Both the position numbers and the translations under genes were made by a program. 64,000 nucleotides of DNA, taken from Hymenobacter sp. ISL-91. Its GTDB lineage: Bacteria; Bacteroidota; Bacteroidia; Cytophagales; Hymenobacteraceae. The notes beneath the pieces are model-generated. The model did not search any database and had not been told where the DNA came from. It saw only the letters and a program-made list of their open reading frames with translations. The DNA is taken from the NCBI RefSeq assembly GCF_018613725.1, contig NZ_JAGGPS010000001.1:3840-67839 (forward strand), read 5' to 3'. This document shows, in pieces, positions 61,731 to 64,000 of this stretch. Positions within the stretch are counted from its first letter, which is position 1. Each line of letters starts with the position of its first letter.

Positions 61731-61742
61731 GGGACTCGGAGG

Positions 61743-61860
61743 TTATAGTCCCCGCCGCCGTACTGGTCGTACTGGCTGGTCGGGCAGGCATTGGCACCTT
61801 TCGCGCGGTCGAAGGTTGCCAGTGGGTCAGGGAGCCTGTGCTCTCGCCACTTCTGTATAA
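61743..61860 (-). ncRNA. SAM-I riboswitch (S box)
   Basis: On the minus strand the aptamer signature is clear. In order: TATACAGAAGTGGCGAGAGC (P1/P2 with the kink-turn), AGGCTCCCTGACCCAC, CTGGCAACC, then AAGGTGCCAATGCCTGCCCG (P3 3' side, J3/4 and P4 start). P2 pairs GTGG with CCAC, and TTATA at the 5' end pairs with TATAA near 61743-61747. It binds S-adenosylmethionine and should shut down the metY operon when SAM is plentiful. It lies about 45 bases after the predicted transcription start. Confidence 0.88.
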
Positions 61861-61911
61861 ATCCTATGAAAACTACTCCGCCGCGAGCGGGGCAGTACCG
61901 GGTTGGTGTTG

Positions 61912-61943
61912 CAAAGGTATAGCCCTTATTTTATCAAATGCAA
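61912..61943 (-). promoter_or_regulatory. Promoter of the metY-metX-hom operon
   Basis: TTG at 61941-61943 (minus strand) followed after 21 bases by TACCTTTG (61912-61919), matching both elements of the Bacteroidota promoter consensus at the usual spacing. It sits just upstream of the SAM riboswitch. Confidence 0.65.
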
Positions 61944-62211
61944 GAGGAATGACAATTATTTTAACTTCGCTCTGTTATTCTATTTGGTTTCTGATATTGG
62001 GAATAAGTGTGCTGTGTAGTAGATAGTTAACCAGATAAAGTGCAGCGGGTTGCGTACTTCTGGCACCGTCTGATTTGCCGAGTCACTTGTTTCGGGACTT
62101 TTGGACTGGTGTAAAAAAGTAGTTATATCCGCATTTTTCAGCCTGAATTAACGCAAAAAAGCCACTCCGTTGGGAGTGGCTTTTTTTGAATATTTCCGCG
62201 AAGCGAGGGTG
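61944..62211. other. Intergenic AT-rich region
   Basis: Moderately AT-rich sequence between the met promoter and the LysM gene end. It holds a terminator at 62161-62187; otherwise I see no gene, RNA motif or repeat. A short plus-strand frame at 61838-62026 overlaps the riboswitch and promoter and is not credible. Confidence 0.5.
62161..62187. terminator. Bidirectional intrinsic terminator
   Basis: 8-base stem GCCACTCC / GGAGTGGC with a GTTG loop, preceded by six A and followed by seven T, so it can work on both strands. On the minus strand it is 25 bases past the LysM gene stop. Confidence 0.85.
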
Positions 62212-62499
62212 CTATACCTTCGGTAGCGTGAGTACCTGGCCTACCTCAATGTGGTCGGGGTTGGAGCCGATAGTAGACTTGTTGGCATCGTAAATCTGGT
62301 GCCACTTGCTGGCGTCGCCGTAATGGTTCTTGGCGATTTTCGAGAGCGAGTCGCCACTCACTACGGTGTACGTTTCACCGGTTGTGGTGTCGGCAGTTTT
62401 GTCGGTGCCGAAGAAGTCGGTGTTGCCGCCGGTTGGGGTATTGGCAGGAGCAACAGGCTTGGTTTCACCTTTATCGGAAAGAAAATCAAAAAGTCCCAT
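62212..62499 (-). CDS. Small LysM domain protein
   Basis: 95-residue protein. An N-terminal MGLFDFLSDKGETK segment, a Thr/Gly/Asn-rich linker, and one LysM domain (about 44-94: TYTVVSGDSLSKIAKNHYGD, WHQIYDANKSTIG, GQVLTLPKV). This resembles the potassium-binding Kbp/YgaU proteins, which begin with GLF.F.. and end with LysM, but the BON domain between is missing. It has no signal peptide, so it is probably cytoplasmic. Binding partner unknown. A T-rich hairpin terminates it. Confidence 0.87.
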   Translation of the reverse strand: MGLFDFLSDKGETKPVAPANTPTGGNTDFFGTDKTADTTTGETYTVVSGDSLSKIAKNHYGDASKWHQIYDANKSTIGSNPDHIEVGQVLTLPKV

Positions 62500-62745
62500 G
62501 ATAGCAGTGCGTTAGGTGAGGGGAGAGAGTAGCCGGCCGTAGCATACTGTCCGGCTTAGGTGTTGGCCCTTCTTACGACTTGCTAAACAATAGGTTGTGC
62601 TCGTAAGCAGAAACACGCTGCTATCCGTCGGTGCCCGAACTTCTTGCTTAGCGCTACCGTAAGAGGCGCATTACCGGCAGTTGGTGCTGCCGTCTTATTC
62701 GTCTCAACACTTTCACCTATTCTCTTTCCCTTTCTTTCTCTCCTC

Positions 62746-63165
62746 ATGAAAAACTTCACCTCTTCCGCCTCGCGCCTGCTGGCCGGCCTGTTTGTGTTTG
62801 TACTGCTCTTCACGGCCGCCTGCGGTTCCAAGGAAGGCACTGTCGAAAGCGTTAACCAGCTGTACGGCACCGACAGCAAAACCTGGAAAACCGACAAGGA
62901 AATGAATGCAGCCGGCGACAAAGTGGCCCAAACCGACGCCATGGACGACCAGCGCGTGACCTTCTTTGCTAACGGCCAGTACAACATGGCCTCAGGCTCC
63001 CAGACGATGAATGGCAAATACACCTTCGACCAGGGAGCCAAAACCATCACCATGATGCCCGAGGGCGCCGGCCAATCGAACACCTTCACGGTGGTAACGC
63101 TGACCGACGACAAGCTGACCCTCAAAGGAACCGACGGCTCGGAACTGCGCCTAGAGAAGGAGTAA
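62746..63165 (+). CDS. Lipocalin-like lipoprotein
   Basis: 139-residue lipoprotein with lipobox FTAAC (Cys26). The mature part fits the small lipocalin-like family of Bacteroidota: an opening segment with KTWKTDKEMNAAGD, then strands VTFFANGQYNMASGSQTMNG, KYTFDQGAKTITMMPEGAGQ and TVVTLTDDKLTLKGTDGSEL, the last being the conserved 'L..D.L.L...DG..L' ending. Ligand and role unknown. The start at 62746 is preferred because it sets the lipoprotein signal at the N-terminus; 34 upstream codons are open. Followed by a strong terminator. Confidence 0.83.
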   Translation: MKNFTSSASRLLAGLFVFVLLFTAACGSKEGTVESVNQLYGTDSKTWKTDKEMNAAGDKVAQTDAMDDQRVTFFANGQYNMASGSQTMNGKYTFDQGAKTITMMPEGAGQSNTFTVVTLTDDKLTLKGTDGSELRLEKE

Positions 63166-63192
63166 CCTTCCGCGCTCAGCCGAATAAGTAGC

Positions 63193-63229
63193 AAAAATCC
63201 CCTTCTGCCGCTGGTAGAAGGGGATTTTT
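63193..63229 (+). terminator. Intrinsic terminator after the lipocalin-like gene
   Basis: Perfect 14-base arms (63193-63206 and 63216-63229) with A5 at the left and T5 at the right, 9-base loop. It can serve both strands and lies 27 bases past the stop codon. Confidence 0.85.
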
Positions 63230-63264
63230 ATGTCTGGCGGCGGTGAGCTAGGCAGTGTGGCGTG

Positions 63265-64000
63265 CTACGCTTCCATAATTTCGTGGGCGACGCGCTTGCC
63301 ATAAATGCGGCCCACCCAACGGGGCAGAAACACGGCCCCGAGCACTAGGTAGAGGTAGTACGTAGTGATGCGGTAGAGCAGAACCATAAAGTTGGTCATG
63401 GTAGCCGTGCCGATGAACTTGCCGAAGAACGTGGGGAAGGCCCCCTCGGCAATACCCGCGCCGCCGGGTGTAATGGCAATCAGCAGGATGACTTTGTAGG
63501 TGAGGTTGCGGCCAAAAATCAGCCAGAAATCGGTCCAGCCCACATCAATAAACGCCCCAATCAGGCAGCCGATAACCAGGTAGCGGGCCGACCAGACGAA
63601 GAACGTGCTTAAAGCGGCCCGCAGCCAGTACACGAAGCCGTTGCCGCGCAATTCGGCCGAGGCCTGCACCAAATCGTGGCCCAGCTGGTAGGCGCGGCCC
63701 CGGAACCGGCGCAGCACCCGCGCCGAAAACAGCCGCACCAGCAGCCGCCGCACGGCCCGCGGGTTGATGAAAATGGCGTACACCATGAGCAGCGCATAGG
63801 CCGTTACGAACACGTAGCTCAGAATAAAGCCAATGCGCAGCGTGGCAATCAGCCCTCCGTGCAGGGCCTCGTTCGGGTACAGCGCATCGCCCCCGATGAG
63901 CACCACGAGCGGCACCATGAGCACGTAGTACATATTGTCGAGCATGGCCGTGGCCATGATGTAGGCCACCGAGCGGCCCAGCGGAATGCCCTCTTTGTGC
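63265..64000 (-). CDS. Lysylphosphatidylglycerol synthase transmembrane (UPF0104-type) protein, partial
   Basis: C-terminal part, at least 245 residues, of a polytopic membrane protein; the frame stays open to the window edge, so the true start lies outside. Residues read from the edge include GIPLGRSVAYIMATAMLD, which corresponds to the conserved R-x-x-A segment of LPG-synthase TM domains. The signature ITPGGAGIAEGAF and YRITTYYLYLVLG follow. Four or five membrane helices are visible. Members without a synthetase domain are common; whether one follows cannot be the case here, as the chain ends after the membrane part. Exact function is unknown. Confidence 0.82.
   Translation of the reverse strand, partial: HKEGIPLGRSVAYIMATAMLDNMYYVLMVPLVVLIGGDALYPNEALHGGLIATLRIGFILSYVFVTAYALLMVYAIFINPRAVRRLLVRLFSARVLRRFRGRAYQLGHDLVQASAELRGNGFVYWLRAALSTFFVWSARYLVIGCLIGAFIDVGWTDFWLIFGRNLTYKVILLIAITPGGAGIAEGAFPTFFGKFIGTATMTNFMVLLYRITTYYLYLVLGAVFLPRWVGRIYGKRVAHEIMEA

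Overview
The window is a high-GC stretch of a Bacteroidota chromosome, most like Hymenobacter or a close relative (Cytophagales). The support is taxon-specific: a full-length SprA (the type IX secretion, T9SS, outer-membrane translocon), two secreted proteins with T9SS C-terminal sorting domains, a SusC/RagA-style TonB receptor, DUF4292 lipoprotein, many genes without Shine-Dalgarno sites, and repeated -7 promoter elements of the Bacteroidota type TAnnTTTG. I see no phage, insertion sequence, CRISPR array, rRNA or tRNA. It reads as ordinary core chromosome with many dispersed palindromic repeats.

Layout. 1-9.6 kb: a GH94 disaccharide phosphorylase closed by a very long hairpin; a minus-strand pair of TonB receptor and T9SS-exported beta-helix protein; yicC; an AT-rich islet; a small exported protein. 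9.7-23 kb: M28 peptidase, VanZ-like protein, gcvH, sprA, ruvA and maeB, all on the minus strand. 23-29.6 kb: lipoprotein, LysM lytic transglycosylase, gatA, two tandem TatA-type proteins, and a GAF-LytTR regulator followed by a possible small structured RNA. 30-38.3 kb: an envelope cluster (flippase, dut, sugar nucleotidyltransferase, TPR protein, DUF4292 lipoprotein, EnvC-like amidase activator; the last three overlap) plus an enoyl-CoA hydratase. 38.5-45.2 kb: mscL, a small basic exported protein, and rimP-nusA-infB. 45.4-57.2 kb: a large T9SS type B surface protein with an apparent sorting-domain remnant upstream, an EEP-family protein, cysS, a glutaminyl-cyclase-like M28 protein, a short MutS-like ATPase, LD-carboxypeptidase and an alpha/beta hydrolase. 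57.5-61.95 kb: the methionine operon metY-metX-hom. 62.2-64 kb: a LysM protein, a lipocalin-like lipoprotein, and the C-terminal part of a lysylphosphatidylglycerol-synthase-type membrane protein cut by the window end.

The strongest regulatory find is upstream of metY on the minus strand. A consensus promoter (61912-61943) is followed by a SAM-I riboswitch (about 61743-61860). Next comes an unannotated 58-codon reading frame (61554-61730) whose last 14 residues hold two Met and five Cys (RMRMRGCCSACCGC), and then metY. This looks like a two-layer control of sulfur amino acid synthesis: SAM sensing by the aptamer and Cys (perhaps Met) sensing through translation of a leader peptide. The peptide is read directly from the sequence; its role is inference.

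A second theme is the abundance of long palindromic intergenic repeats of at least six families. Many abut or overlap the stop codons of genes (TonB receptor, dut, enoyl-CoA hydratase, rimP, ldcA), so they probably form the 3' ends of messages.
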